Counted from the first letter of the stretch, positions 43,562 through 53,498 are shown. The stretch: 64,000 nucleotides of DNA from Chitinophaga alhagiae (GCF_003568665.1 NZ_QXMH01000001.1:992001-1056000), one strand, 5' to 3'. Notes: generated by a model not told the origin, from the letters alone. Made by a program: numbers and translations.

Positions 43562-45142
43562 TTACCGCACCTTCAGCATGCTTCTTACCTGCTGTATGGC
43601 GCCGTTTTGCAGGCGGGCGTAATACACGCCGTTGGCCAGCCTTTCCCCGTCAAAGGGAATGGTGTAATCTCCGGCGGCATGCACTTTGTCTACCGGCGTG
43701 CTCACCAGGCGCCCCATGGTATCAAAGATCTGTATCATGGTGTGGCCGCCTTTGGATTTGTAGGTAATGGTGGTTCTGGTGGTGAAGGGATTGGGATAGT
43801 TGCTGATGAACTCCAGCCCGTCGTTGATGCCCGGTATGTTGGTCACCACGCCGCAGGCCAGGCCGTTAACAAGCGGCAGGCTCTGGTAGTTGCGGAGCAT
43901 GATATGGTCAAGGTCAGTGCTTTTTACGCAGAACCACTGTTCTAACAGGGAAGCATATACGGAGCGGAAATCGTATTGCATGGGCACATTGTCTGTAGGC
44001 GATGCGGCGTCTGGCATGGTGGGGTTGTTGCCCAGCACCTGCTGGTTCACATAGTCCCCAAAAATGATCATGGGCGCGGAGGCGCCATGGTCTGTACCCA
44101 TGCTGCCGTTGGAGCGGATGCGGCGGCCAAATTCGGAGAAGGTCATGCCCACTACGCGCTGTGATTTTTTGAGGCCTTTCAGATCGTCCATAAAGGCCTT
44201 GACGGCGGCAGACATGTCTCCCAGCAGCCTGGCATGCACACCGGTGGTGGTATCTCCGCTGTTGGTCTGGCTGGCGTGGGTGTCAAACCCGCCAATGCTC
44301 ACCATGTACAGGCGCGTTTTAAGGCCGCCCGCTACCAGCCTTGCCACAATCTTCAATTGCTCTGCCAGGTGGTTGTTGGCCGGGTAGGCGCCCTGGTTGG
44401 TCACTTTGGAAGCGGCCAGCTTGATGGCGTCAGCAAATTTGTTGGTTTGCTGCTGGATGAGGCGGATATATTTCAGCTCTTTACCGGCCCTGGTATTGGG
44501 CACGGGGTCTTCAATGCCGTTGATGAGGTTGTAAAAATCCGTGGCGCTGGTAACCGCCATGCCCATGTTCACATCCGTGCCCTGGAAGGCGGGAGATACT
44601 ACAGATCCTATCTGGATAGCGAGCGGGTCAGGCATTTCTGCATTGGGATACCCCTGCGGAAAGCCAGGGTACTGCGTTTCGAGGAAGCGGCCTCCCCAGC
44701 CCGTAGGCAGCACTTCATTGGCATCGGAGCCTGTGAGCCAGATATCCGTAGCGCGGAAGTGCGAGAAGTTGGCGGAGGGATAACCTACGCTGTGGATGAT
44801 GCCCACATGCCCGTCGTTATACAGGTCACGGATGCCTGTCATGGCCGGGTGAATGCCGGTTTTGGTCTGGCCGGCCAGCCGCAGCACGCTCCCTTCCGGA
44901 ATGGCAATGTTGGCGCGGGCAGTCTGGTACTTGCCATACTGGTCCAGCGGTATCACCATGTTCAGCCCGTCGTTGCCGCCATTCAGCTGTATCATCACCA
45001 GCACGTGATCGTTCTCCTCCGCTGCGCCCTGCAGGGCTGCCAGCAAGGGCGAAGCCCCGAAGGCCTTCACCGCAAAGCCGTTGATGAAGGAAGGCAGTAT
45101 GGCTGCCGGCGCGGTATATTTAAGGAAGTCTCTACGTTTCAT
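43562..45142 (-). CDS. DUF1501 protein with type IX secretion sorting domain
   Basis: The 526-residue protein belongs to DUF1501 (sulfatase-like fold: VMIQLNGGNDGLNMVIPL, SYPSANFSHFRATDIW-like segment, GGFDTHASQ, FSEFGRR, TDHGASAPMIIFG). It starts with a Tat-type signal (MKRRDFLKY) and ends with a T9SS type A sorting domain (NYPNPFTTRTTITY to the final VRSMLKVR). The product should cross the inner membrane folded and then be secreted or anchored at the surface. DUF1501 and DUF1800 genes are a fixed pair in this phylum. Their role is unknown. Confidence 0.9.
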   Translation of the reverse strand: MKRRDFLKYTAPAAILPSFINGFAVKAFGASPLLAALQGAAEENDHVLVMIQLNGGNDGLNMVIPLDQYGKYQTARANIAIPEGSVLRLAGQTKTGIHPAMTGIRDLYNDGHVGIIHSVGYPSANFSHFRATDIWLTGSDANEVLPTGWGGRFLETQYPGFPQGYPNAEMPDPLAIQIGSVVSPAFQGTDVNMGMAVTSATDFYNLINGIEDPVPNTRAGKELKYIRLIQQQTNKFADAIKLAASKVTNQGAYPANNHLAEQLKIVARLVAGGLKTRLYMVSIGGFDTHASQTNSGDTTTGVHARLLGDMSAAVKAFMDDLKGLKKSQRVVGMTFSEFGRRIRSNGSMGTDHGASAPMIIFGDYVNQQVLGNNPTMPDAASPTDNVPMQYDFRSVYASLLEQWFCVKSTDLDHIMLRNYQSLPLVNGLACGVVTNIPGINDGLEFISNYPNPFTTRTTITYKSKGGHTMIQIFDTMGRLVSTPVDKVHAAGDYTIPFDGERLANGVYYARLQNGAIQQVRSMLKVR

Positions 45143-45162
45143 AAATAGGTTTTCAACGTGAT

Positions 45163-46803
45163 CTAGGCTAAATGGTATTCAGACAGGTTCATGATGTATT
45201 TGTACAGGTCGGTGAGGTGTTTCACCACTATGCTCCGGTTGGCGGCATTGGAGGTGTCCGACTTGTAGAGGTTCCAGGCTTCCGTCCAGTAATAGTCCTG
45301 TTCCTGGCCCAGCAGCAATATCTTGTCTTTCAGAAATGCTTTGGTGGTGTCTGAAACGCCCATCCTGTAAAGAATGTCCAGCGAATCTTTTACCAGCGTT
45401 ACCGGGTTGCCGGGATCAGACATCTGGTCCGCAAACACCACGGGGTCTATACGCAGCCCACGGAAACCGGGGCCTATCATCTGGTCTGCAAACATATTGC
45501 GTTGCGGCAGGGTGTCTGTATTGATCCACAGCTCATGGAACTGCGGCGCCAGGTAATACGCTTCCCAGCCTGATACGCCGGGCGGATCGCCAATGTTCTG
45601 CTGCTGGCGGGCGGCGGCGCTTTGTACGGCAGCCCATTGCGGGTAGGCGTTGGCGTAGTCCGCGGCGGGAGCAAAGCTGACGCCGAACTCGCGGCAGAGG
45701 CCCACGGCAAAGTCTACCGGGCTTTTGATCAGGCAGCTCATGTTCAGCGGGTCATAAAAATGTTCGCTCCTGAACAGCGCTTGCAGCAACGGTTTGATCT
45801 CGTACCCGGAATCGCGGAACACTTTGGCCAGCGGCTCTATTACGTTGGTTTCCGCGGCCTCGTCTATTTCGTAGTAGATAAAGAACTGGTAGAACTTGCG
45901 GCAGATGAACTTGGCCACTTCGTGCTGCGCAAAAATGATATTGAGCATATCATCCAGCTCGGTGGCGCCCATTTCTCCCGTTTTGCCGCTGATCACTTTA
46001 TTGGAAAACCAGCTGGAGAACTGTTTGTTGGTAATGTCGTGCTTGCTGGGGTCAAAGTAAGAGCTGATGTTCACCTTATCTACCTTGTAACCGGTGAGCA
46101 CGTGCGCGGCGGCGCGTACATCCTCTTCCTGGTAAAGGGAATCGGGGCCTTTGCCGCAGGTGAACAGCTCCAGCAGCTCACGCGCGTAGTTTTCGTCCGC
46201 GGCGGTCTTTTCGTTCAGGTAGCCGTTCAGGTATACCAGCATGCCGGGATCAATGGTGATGGCTTTGGCCATGGCCTTGAAGTTGCCGAGCGCATGGTTG
46301 CGCAGGGTAACGTTGTGCAGGTAGGTAAAACGCGCGTCCTGTATAATATTTGTTTCTGTTGCCCAGTGATTGTGCCAGAAAAGCACCAGTTTTTCGTGGA
46401 TGTTCCTTTCCTGGTTGAGCATGAGGCCCAGCCACCATGCTTTGTAGGAACCGCGGCGGTCGTTGTTGAGGTCTTCGTCCCCTTCCGGAGCGGCGGCCCA
46501 GCTGGCCCCGGGCGCAACGCCCGTGCTGTCTGGCGCACCCTGGCTGTAGTTGTTGACAGGCGGGACCGGTGTTACCGTATTGGTTTGCAACAGTGCGTCT
46601 ACCGCCGCATCCAGGCTCATGGCGGCAAAGTGTTTCACATCGGCGGGTTTGGCGCCGAACATGGCCCTTTTTAGCAAATGCACCACTTGCGCCGTACCCC
46701 ATTCGCCTGTGTAGGGCGTAAGGCCGGAATAAGTTCTGGCAGCGTTCACTTTCACCGTTTTTTTGCGGGAAGGGGCTAGTGTTAAGAAGTCTCTACGGTC
46801 CAT
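45163..46803 (-). CDS. DUF1800 family protein
   Basis: The 546-residue protein matches DUF1800 (LKRAMFGAKPADVKHFAAM, VLFWHNHWAT, DENYARELLELFTCGKGPDSLYQEEDVRAAAHVLTGYKVD). The first codons read MDRRDFLTL, a twin-Arg start, but no clear hydrophobic stretch follows, so how it is exported is unclear. The ATG at 46803 is preferred to a frame start at 46869, because a -7-like TAATTTG overlaps the latter. It lies directly upstream of the DUF1501 gene on the same strand (20 bp). Confidence 0.88.
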   Translation of the reverse strand: MDRRDFLTLAPSRKKTVKVNAARTYSGLTPYTGEWGTAQVVHLLKRAMFGAKPADVKHFAAMSLDAAVDALLQTNTVTPVPPVNNYSQGAPDSTGVAPGASWAAAPEGDEDLNNDRRGSYKAWWLGLMLNQERNIHEKLVLFWHNHWATETNIIQDARFTYLHNVTLRNHALGNFKAMAKAITIDPGMLVYLNGYLNEKTAADENYARELLELFTCGKGPDSLYQEEDVRAAAHVLTGYKVDKVNISSYFDPSKHDITNKQFSSWFSNKVISGKTGEMGATELDDMLNIIFAQHEVAKFICRKFYQFFIYYEIDEAAETNVIEPLAKVFRDSGYEIKPLLQALFRSEHFYDPLNMSCLIKSPVDFAVGLCREFGVSFAPAADYANAYPQWAAVQSAAARQQQNIGDPPGVSGWEAYYLAPQFHELWINTDTLPQRNMFADQMIGPGFRGLRIDPVVFADQMSDPGNPVTLVKDSLDILYRMGVSDTTKAFLKDKILLLGQEQDYYWTEAWNLYKSDTSNAANRSIVVKHLTDLYKYIMNLSEYHLA

Positions 46804-47104
46804 TTGGGATACGGTTTTAGCGGCTGTTGCCTTTTTTAAGGCAAGGCAATAGCGGTTTTCCGGAAGCAAATTAGTAAAAAGTTTAATTCAATCATATTAT
46901 TTTATATGAAATGGGGAAGAAAAATAGGGCGGCAGACGGAAGGCGGGGCGCCAACGGCAGAACCTTCACGGATAACATACACTGAATACAGCGCCAACGG
47001 GCAGTAAAGGGTACAGCCGCAGGGAAAGCGCGCGCACCCAGGCATGAAGAAGGTGTGCTGGTTTCCCCGGCACACCTTCTTCCTATAACTCGTTGCAAAT
47101 GATA
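46804..47104. other. Non-coding stretch with a 13-bp hairpin
   Basis: No gene is supported. GAAGAAGGTGTGC and GCACACCTTCTTC (47046-47058 and 47070-47082) form a perfect 13-bp stem just after the thiolase stop codon. This is a likely transcription end, although no T run follows on the minus strand. Confidence 0.6.
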
Positions 47105-48283
47105 TTACGCAAGGTTCTCGATCACACCCGCAATTCCCTGCCCGCCGCCTACACAGGCGGTTACGATGCCGTATTTCTTGTTCAGCCGTTTCATGTCATG
47201 CAGCAATTGCACGGTCAGTTTGGCGCCGGTGCAGCCCAGGGGGTGGCCCAGGGCAATGGCCCCGCCGTTGATATTCACTTTTTCAGGGTCCAGGCCCAGC
47301 TCGCGGATAACGGCTACAGACTGGGAGGCAAATGCTTCGTTCAGCTCTACCAGGTCTATGTTCTGCAGGGTTTTGCCGGCCACCTGCAAAGCCTTGGGCA
47401 CCGCGGCCACGGGGCCAATGCCCATGATGCGAGGATGTACACCCGCGCTCACGCAAGATACCAGGCGGCCAATGGGCTGCAGGTTCAGTTCCTTCATCAT
47501 CTTTTCGCTCATTACAACCACAAAAGCGGCGCCGTCGCTGGTTTGTGAAGAGTTCCCGGCCGTTACCGAACCGCCGGCGGCAAACACCGGCTTGAGTTTG
47601 GCCAGGGCTTCGGGCGAGGTGTCCGGCCGCGGGCCTTCGTCCGTATCTACCACATAACTGCGGGTCTCTTTCTTGCCTTTTTCATTTACATATACTTCTT
47701 CCACATTGATGGGGAGGATACCGTCTTTGAAATACCCGCTTTTGATTGCGTGGATGGCGCGCTGGTGAGAACGGAGGGCAAATGCGTCCTGTTCCTCGCG
47801 GCTTACCGAAAATTCTTTGGCCACTGCTTCCGCGGTGTGGCCCATGCTCAGGTAATAGTCAGGCGTAGTGGAGGCTACGCTGTAGGCGGGCACTGTTTTC
47901 CACCCGGCCACCGGCACCAGGCTCATGCTTTCCGTACCGCCGGCTATGATACATTGCGCCTGTCCCGTCTGGATCTTTGCGGTGGCAATAGCAATGGTTT
48001 CCAGGCCAGACGCGCAATACCGGTTCACCGTTACCCCCGGCACTTCAATGCCCAGGGCGCGCACAGAGATCATCCGCCCGATCTGCAGGCCCTGTTCGGC
48101 CTCCGGCACGGCATTACCCACGATCAGATCATCTACCCTGCCCGGTTCCAGCTGCGGGATGGTTTTCAACAACCCTGTAATAACATCCACCGCCAGGTCA
48201 TCCGGCCGGTAAAAACGGAAGCCGCCTCTTTTGGATTTTGTTACCGCCGTTCTGAACCCTGCTACTATATATGCGTCCTGCAT
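47105..48283 (-). CDS. Acetyl-CoA C-acyltransferase (thiolase)
   Basis: The 392-residue enzyme has the nucleophile Cys in NRYCASGLETIAIA, GHPLGCTGAK with the catalytic His, and the second Cys in VTACVGGGQGIAG. It could work in fatty-acid degradation or in acetoacetyl-CoA formation. A longer chain preference (FadA type) is a guess. A strong ribosome site (AAAAAAAGGAG) precedes the start. No other beta-oxidation gene is adjacent. Confidence 0.94.
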   Translation of the reverse strand: MQDAYIVAGFRTAVTKSKRGGFRFYRPDDLAVDVITGLLKTIPQLEPGRVDDLIVGNAVPEAEQGLQIGRMISVRALGIEVPGVTVNRYCASGLETIAIATAKIQTGQAQCIIAGGTESMSLVPVAGWKTVPAYSVASTTPDYYLSMGHTAEAVAKEFSVSREEQDAFALRSHQRAIHAIKSGYFKDGILPINVEEVYVNEKGKKETRSYVVDTDEGPRPDTSPEALAKLKPVFAAGGSVTAGNSSQTSDGAAFVVVMSEKMMKELNLQPIGRLVSCVSAGVHPRIMGIGPVAAVPKALQVAGKTLQNIDLVELNEAFASQSVAVIRELGLDPEKVNINGGAIALGHPLGCTGAKLTVQLLHDMKRLNKKYGIVTACVGGGQGIAGVIENLA

Positions 48284-48310
48284 GATCTACTCCTTTTTTT
48301 TGATACCATT

Positions 48311-48318
48311 CAAATTTA
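48311..48318 (-). promoter_or_regulatory. -7 box (TAAATTTG) of the thiolase gene
   Basis: Reading the minus strand, TAAATTTG lies 28 nt before the start codon. No convincing -33 box is visible. Confidence 0.5.
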
Positions 48319-48331
48319 AGGATTTTGGGCC

Positions 48332-49183
48332 TTATTTGATCGCTATCTCCAAATACGCCGCATGGAGGCCGCCAAAGATGCCATAGCCGCCGTTTACGTT
48401 GCTGTGTACGCGGTTCTGCTCCACCAGCAGGTTGCCTTCGTTGGCGTTCTGCACTTCCAGCGTTTTCATATAATGCCAGGTATCGTAGGTAAGGCCCGTT
48501 ACCTCCAGCAGCAGGTAATCGCCGGCTTTGTTCATCTCCTCTGTTTGCATCACAATGGTGGTTTCCCGGCCGTCGAACCTTTCATCTGGTATGAGGGTGC
48601 TTTCCAGGTAATTATTGGTGATGAGATCTGTGAAACTGTTGTTGTAAGACGGGTCAAACCGGTAGCGCAGTCTTTTTACAGGCACCACCACGCCGGCCGC
48701 ATTTTTCTCCCCGCTGAACAGCCTGAACCGGTAGAAGTCTTTGCCCGGCAAGTCTTTCAGCAGGAATTTCACGCGGTTGCCGCCGGCCTGTGCAAACGGC
48801 TCCCGGAGAAAGGGCCTGCGGGGCAAGGTATCCGCGGCGTGGGCCGTATCCAGGCCGGGAGCGGTAACGGTAATGCTGTAAGACAAATGCGCGGCTACGG
48901 GCGCCAGCGATACGAAGTACCCCTTTCCGCCTATTTCCTGCCGCTGCACCGGCAGCCATTGCCCGCCGGCTTTTACTTCCACCCCGGCGTCCGCAATTTC
49001 GGGAAATACGCTGGCGCCCGGCGGCTGGGAGCGGGTGATGCGGATGTACAGCAGACTGTCCGGCTGCAGCAGGCCGTTCACCACTATCTTGTCCCCATCG
49101 TACGGAATGGGTATGTTCACCTGCTTTTCACAGGCAGCGGCCAGTGAAAAGATCAACATCATATAAACCGGTATCCTTTTCAT
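48332..49183 (-). CDS. DUF4249 lipoprotein, partner of the TonB receptor
   Basis: The 283-residue protein has a lipoprotein signal (LIFSLAAACEK, Cys18) and the DUF4249 pattern: an N-terminal beta domain (KIVVNGLLQPDSLLYIRITRSQPP) and a C-terminal part (YLLLEVTGLTYDTWHYMKTLEVQNANEGN). DUF4249 proteins are fixed partners of STN-bearing TonB receptors and are thought to play a SusD-like role. The gene begins 1 nt after the receptor stop codon. Confidence 0.9.
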   Translation of the reverse strand: MKRIPVYMMLIFSLAAACEKQVNIPIPYDGDKIVVNGLLQPDSLLYIRITRSQPPGASVFPEIADAGVEVKAGGQWLPVQRQEIGGKGYFVSLAPVAAHLSYSITVTAPGLDTAHAADTLPRRPFLREPFAQAGGNRVKFLLKDLPGKDFYRFRLFSGEKNAAGVVVPVKRLRYRFDPSYNNSFTDLITNNYLESTLIPDERFDGRETTIVMQTEEMNKAGDYLLLEVTGLTYDTWHYMKTLEVQNANEGNLLVEQNRVHSNVNGGYGIFGGLHAAYLEIAIK

Positions 49184-49184
49184 G

Positions 49185-51836
49185 TTAAAACCTGATTGAA
49201 TAGGAAACGCTGGGCAGTATCGGCAATATGCTGAGCATGGTCAGCTCCCGCGCCCTGGTTTCGTTGTTCCGTTTATAATAATAGAAGAAAGGGTTCTGCT
49301 GGTTGTATACGTTGTACAGGCTGATGTTCAGCGTATACTTCACCTTCTTCCTTTCCTTTACATGCGTGGCGCCGAGGTCAAGCCGGTGTACATCCTGCAT
49401 GCGCAGCATGTTGCGGTTGCCTACTATATCCACTTCGCCGCCCGGCTCCTGCGGCGGCGGCATGTGGGGAGACGATTCGCCTGTTTCTTCATAGCTGCCC
49501 ACCGGCAGGGAAAGCGGCGCACCGCTGGCGTATTGCCATTGCGCGGACAGTTCCCAGCGTTTGCCCAGGCGCTGCGTAAGCACCAGCTCCACATCGTGCC
49601 GGCGGTCATATTTGTAGGGGAACACCCGGCCCTGGTTTACGTTGGGGAACGACCGCTGGGACCAGGCAAGGGTATAACCGATCCATCCTCTGAAATCACC
49701 TTTCTTTTTCTGCAGGAAAAACTCCCCGCCGTAACTCCAGCCGCGGCCAACGATCACATTGTCTTCCCAGCTGCGTGTGGCGGACTGGAAGTTGTCCGCC
49801 AGCTCGTTGTACTCGATCACATTAAACATGGTCTTGTAATATCCTTCCACAGATACTTCATACATGCCGCTCTGGCTGGTTTTTGCCAGGCCCGCCGCCA
49901 CCTGGTTGGCATGCATGGGCGGCACCTTGTCTGTAGCGGCCACCCAGAGGTCTGTAGGCATGTAGGTAGCGCTGTTGGTGAGCAGGTGCAGGTATTGCGT
50001 CATCACGGTGTTAGACAGCTTCAGCGCCCACCTGCGCGGCAGCAGGTAACGGAAGCCCAGCCTGGGCTGAACGGACAGGTACGAGCGCCCGGGCACAAAA
50101 AAAGACGATGCGTGTACGCCCAGGTTAAGGTGTACGGAGTCGCCAATTCTCCAGTCGTCTTCAAAATACACCGCCAGCTCAAGCCCGCCGGAGGTTTCAT
50201 CGTTATAAGACGTATCGGTGAGCTGCTGGTTATCTGAAATATTATTGAACCGCAAAATGCCGGGCTGAAAAATATTGTAGGTGGCCTGCAGGCCGAAACG
50301 CACGGCATGATTGGGATTGGGACGATAATCGAAGTCTATTTTGCCGCCGGCGTTCTGCACTTTTGAGAAATACCGGCCGTTCATGTTGTCTGATTCCTGC
50401 ACCCGCGGCGTATCCAGCGCCATGTATTTGTACTGGTAGTCCGTATTGAAATTGAACTGCGAATAATTAAGCGTGGTATTGGAAAAAAGGCGCGGGCTGA
50501 AAATATGGTTCCAGCGCAGGGAGTAGGCCTGGTTGCCCCACCCGAGCCGGAAACGCATTTGTTCGTGATACCGCTTGGCCTCACCGTTCATGGTATCAAA
50601 CTCATGGTCCCGTTTTACGCTGAGGTGGTCCCTGCCGCCGTATGCGCTGAAGTAGAGCCGGTCTTTCTGTGAAAAGATATGATTGATCTTGGCGTTGGCG
50701 TCAAAGAAGTAGAGCCAGAACTCACCTTCCTTCCCGAGGTTCAGTTGCTGCTGCGCCACCTGTTGCGCCAACAGGTCCGCGTAGGTACGGCGGCCGGTAA
50801 CAATGAAAGATGTTTTGCCTTTGGCAATAGGCCCTTCTACCATCACCTTGGAGGCCAGCAGGCCCAGCGATACCTCCCCGTGATACTCATGCATATCGCC
50901 GTCTTTCATGGAAATGTCCACCACGGAAGAAAGACGGCCGCCATACCGGGCGGGGAACGCTCCCTTGTACAGCTCCACGTTCTTGACCATATCCGGGTTG
51001 AACACGGAAAAGATGCCGAAGGCGTGGGTGGAATTATACACCGGCGTACCGTCCAGCAAAATAAGGTTCTGGTCAGGGCTGCCGCCGCGCACATGAATAC
51101 CGCTGGAGCCTTCCATGCCGCCGCTTACGCCGGGCATGGCCTGGATGGTGCGCAGCACGTCCGCTTCGCCCAGCATGCGGGGCATGGTTTTGGTCTGAGA
51201 CACGGCCAGGTTCACCTTGCTCATTTGCGTTTGCTCCTGCAGCTTGGGCAGGTTGTCTGTTACTTCCACTTCCTGCAGGGTGTTGGCGGGGGAGAGTTTG
51301 ATGTTCACACGGCGGCTTTCCCCGTCTTTCAGCGGGATGCTGACGGGTTTATAACCGATGTAGGAAACAGACAGGCTGCTGGTGTCTTTGGCGGTAGTGA
51401 GGCTGTAAAAACCGTATTGATTAGAGGTGGTGCCGGTATGCAGGCCGGGAGCGTATACGGTGGCGCCGATCAGTTTTTCGCCCGTTACGGCATCTTCCAC
51501 AAACCCGCTGATAGTGCGGCTGGCGGCATGTTTCACGGTGAGCACCAACTGGTCCCCGATGCGCTTGTACTGGATGCCGTTCTCTGTAAACAGCTGGTCC
51601 AGCACACGGCGAAGGGGCACGTCTTTTACCCGGAGGGTTACGCGGCGGGTCATGGTCACCACATCACGGCTGTAGGAGAAATGAATGCCGTATTCTTTCT
51701 CCATCCATTCGCAGGCAACGGAAAGGGGTTGGTCTTTGAGCGATAAAGAAATTTTTGTGCGCCAGTTCCAGGCAAAAACCTGCATGGGAATACAAGCAAT
51801 GACCAGGCCGAGCAGGAGTTTCCTCGCCAACGACAT
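49185..51836 (-). CDS. TonB-dependent receptor with STN and carboxypeptidase-like domains
   Basis: The 883-residue outer-membrane protein has a signal peptide, an STN domain (about 30-105, LSLKDQPLSVACEWMEKEYG), a carboxypeptidase-regulatory-like domain (ISGFVEDAVTGEKLIGATVYA), a plug with GGSPDQNLILLDGTPVYN and AFPARYGGRLSSVVDISMKDG, and a barrel. It is shorter than SusC and lacks the SusC signature. With DUF4249 downstream and FecR and ECF sigma upstream it forms a second self-regulated uptake locus. The ligand is unknown. Confidence 0.94.
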   Translation of the reverse strand: MSLARKLLLGLVIACIPMQVFAWNWRTKISLSLKDQPLSVACEWMEKEYGIHFSYSRDVVTMTRRVTLRVKDVPLRRVLDQLFTENGIQYKRIGDQLVLTVKHAASRTISGFVEDAVTGEKLIGATVYAPGLHTGTTSNQYGFYSLTTAKDTSSLSVSYIGYKPVSIPLKDGESRRVNIKLSPANTLQEVEVTDNLPKLQEQTQMSKVNLAVSQTKTMPRMLGEADVLRTIQAMPGVSGGMEGSSGIHVRGGSPDQNLILLDGTPVYNSTHAFGIFSVFNPDMVKNVELYKGAFPARYGGRLSSVVDISMKDGDMHEYHGEVSLGLLASKVMVEGPIAKGKTSFIVTGRRTYADLLAQQVAQQQLNLGKEGEFWLYFFDANAKINHIFSQKDRLYFSAYGGRDHLSVKRDHEFDTMNGEAKRYHEQMRFRLGWGNQAYSLRWNHIFSPRLFSNTTLNYSQFNFNTDYQYKYMALDTPRVQESDNMNGRYFSKVQNAGGKIDFDYRPNPNHAVRFGLQATYNIFQPGILRFNNISDNQQLTDTSYNDETSGGLELAVYFEDDWRIGDSVHLNLGVHASSFFVPGRSYLSVQPRLGFRYLLPRRWALKLSNTVMTQYLHLLTNSATYMPTDLWVAATDKVPPMHANQVAAGLAKTSQSGMYEVSVEGYYKTMFNVIEYNELADNFQSATRSWEDNVIVGRGWSYGGEFFLQKKKGDFRGWIGYTLAWSQRSFPNVNQGRVFPYKYDRRHDVELVLTQRLGKRWELSAQWQYASGAPLSLPVGSYEETGESSPHMPPPQEPGGEVDIVGNRNMLRMQDVHRLDLGATHVKERKKVKYTLNISLYNVYNQQNPFFYYYKRNNETRARELTMLSILPILPSVSYSIRF

Positions 51837-51863
51837 TATAAAAAGTTTTTTTAGTTAGGTCCT

Positions 51864-52919
51864 CTATTTGATGGAAAACTGCTGCTCACCGGTCTTCTCG
51901 GCCTGTGAGTTGGTCATATAGGCGATAGTGGCCATCACGTTATCTACAGACTCATTCTCAAAATTGGCGGTTACCTCTTTCTGCAACAGTGTGGAGTCCG
52001 CCACAGAGACCTGTACATGGTACACGGCTTCAACGGCGGCCAGCACTTTGTGTAAAGGTACATTATGGAACACCAATTGTTTGCTGGACAAGTTCGTAAT
52101 ATTTTCCGCCACTGAAAAATGGGGCTGTTTTTCTTCCCGCCGCAGCATCATGCCCTCGGTCAGCACCACACTGTCTCCCCGCTGCCGGTTTGTTACCAGT
52201 ATTTTGCCGCTGCTGACGTGTACGGTGAGTTCCGCCCGCCCGTCGTAATCCACTGTAAACTCTGTGCCCAGCACCTTGATCTCCGTTTGCCCCATTTCTA
52301 CCACAAAGGGATTTTCCGGGTTTTGCGCCACATTGAAAACCGCCTTGCCGGAAAATTGAACGCGGCGTTCTTTCTGCCCGAAGCCGGCCACCACTTTCAA
52401 CGTGGCATGCTGTTCCAGGGCTACGCGGCTGCCGTCTTCCAGCACGGCCGGCCGGCCGCCGGCAAATACCTGCGGTTCCGCGGCGGGGCGCGGCCAGAGC
52501 CAATAGCCCAGGCCGAGCGCTACTACTAATATGGCCGCTATTTTCGGCCAGGGGGAACGGCGGCGGATGGGGATGATGATTGCTTTCTGCGCGGGGGTGG
52601 GCTGACGGCTGTCTGCCGGTTTATGTGAAATAATTTCTTCCTGTTGGTTTGCTGCCGGTGTTTCCTGCCTTCCATCTGCCTGCCCGCCGTTGATCCCCTT
52701 CAGCAACCGCTGCCAGCTGGTTTCCGTATTGAGGCCGGGGTAAGCGGCAGCCGGTACGGAAGCCTCCAGTACGCGGCCAATGGCATTCAGCACCTCTTCA
52801 TTAACAGGCTGTTGCATGCGCCATGCTTCCACCCACTGGCGCTCCGTAGCATCCGCTTCGTTCAGCAGATACTTGCAAAGCAGGGAATATAAAGCCTCTT
52901 CAGGTTGCAAATTGCTCAT
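51864..52919 (-). CDS. FecR-family anti-sigma factor (DUF4974)
   Basis: The 351-residue protein has a cytoplasmic N-terminus, a long Gln/Pro-rich linker (about 75-118), a membrane helix (WPKIAAILVVALGLGYWLW), the FecR domain (LEDGSRVALEQHATLKVVAGFG, GKAVFNVAQNPENPFVVEMG) and a C-terminal DUF4974 domain. It should sequester the sigma factor encoded 72 bp upstream and respond to the receptor STN domain. Confidence 0.93.
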   Translation of the reverse strand: MSNLQPEEALYSLLCKYLLNEADATERQWVEAWRMQQPVNEEVLNAIGRVLEASVPAAAYPGLNTETSWQRLLKGINGGQADGRQETPAANQQEEIISHKPADSRQPTPAQKAIIIPIRRRSPWPKIAAILVVALGLGYWLWPRPAAEPQVFAGGRPAVLEDGSRVALEQHATLKVVAGFGQKERRVQFSGKAVFNVAQNPENPFVVEMGQTEIKVLGTEFTVDYDGRAELTVHVSSGKILVTNRQRGDSVVLTEGMMLRREEKQPHFSVAENITNLSSKQLVFHNVPLHKVLAAVEAVYHVQVSVADSTLLQKEVTANFENESVDNVMATIAYMTNSQAEKTGEQQFSIK

Positions 52920-52991
52920 GTACAGTTGTAATGTTAACAGATTTCCGGTTAGAGGACGCCTGCGGCGGCGCGCTCCCCCTATGCCGGCGCT

Positions 52992-53498
52992 TTATAAAAA
53001 CAGGTGCAGGTACTCTCTCAGCTCCTGGTGGAGTATTTTGAGGGCCTTACCCATCTGGTTTTCAACAGTTTTAACAGAAATACCCATCACCGCGGCAATT
53101 TCAGCATACTTTAACTGCTGGCGGCGGCTCAGGAGAAACACTTCGCGGCAACGCTCCGGCAGCTTTTTCAGCGCCTGCTCCAGCCGGTTTTCCAGCTCGC
53201 GGGCCTGTACGGACAAATGGACCTCCACCTCCTGCATCTGGCCGAAAGACTGTTCTTTTTCCGACCGTACGGACTGTTTGCGCCACTGGCTGATAGCCGT
53301 ATTGCGAATGGCCGTAAACAGGTAGGAACGTTCCGAGCCCGTAATGGCAATACCTGCCCGCTTCTCCCACAACTGGGAAAAAACGAGCTGTACCACTTCT
53401 TCTGCGTCGTGGGGATCGCCGGTGTAATGAATGGCGAAGGCGAGACAGTGCGGGTGATGCTCTTTGAATAGCCGTTCGAAGGTGCGGAGGTCCAGCAT
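52992..53498 (-). CDS. ECF RNA polymerase sigma-70 factor
   Basis: This 168-residue protein has region 2 (HYTGDPHDAEEVVQLVFSQLWEKR) and region 4 (RREVFLLSRRQQLKYAEIAAVMGISVKTVENQMGKALKIL type). It heads the second FecIR/TonB locus. Its -7 box TAATTTTG (53519-53512) leaves about 13 nt to the start codon. Confidence 0.94.
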   Translation of the reverse strand: MLDLRTFERLFKEHHPHCLAFAIHYTGDPHDAEEVVQLVFSQLWEKRAGIAITGSERSYLFTAIRNTAISQWRKQSVRSEKEQSFGQMQEVEVHLSVQARELENRLEQALKKLPERCREVFLLSRRQQLKYAEIAAVMGISVKTVENQMGKALKILHQELREYLHLFL

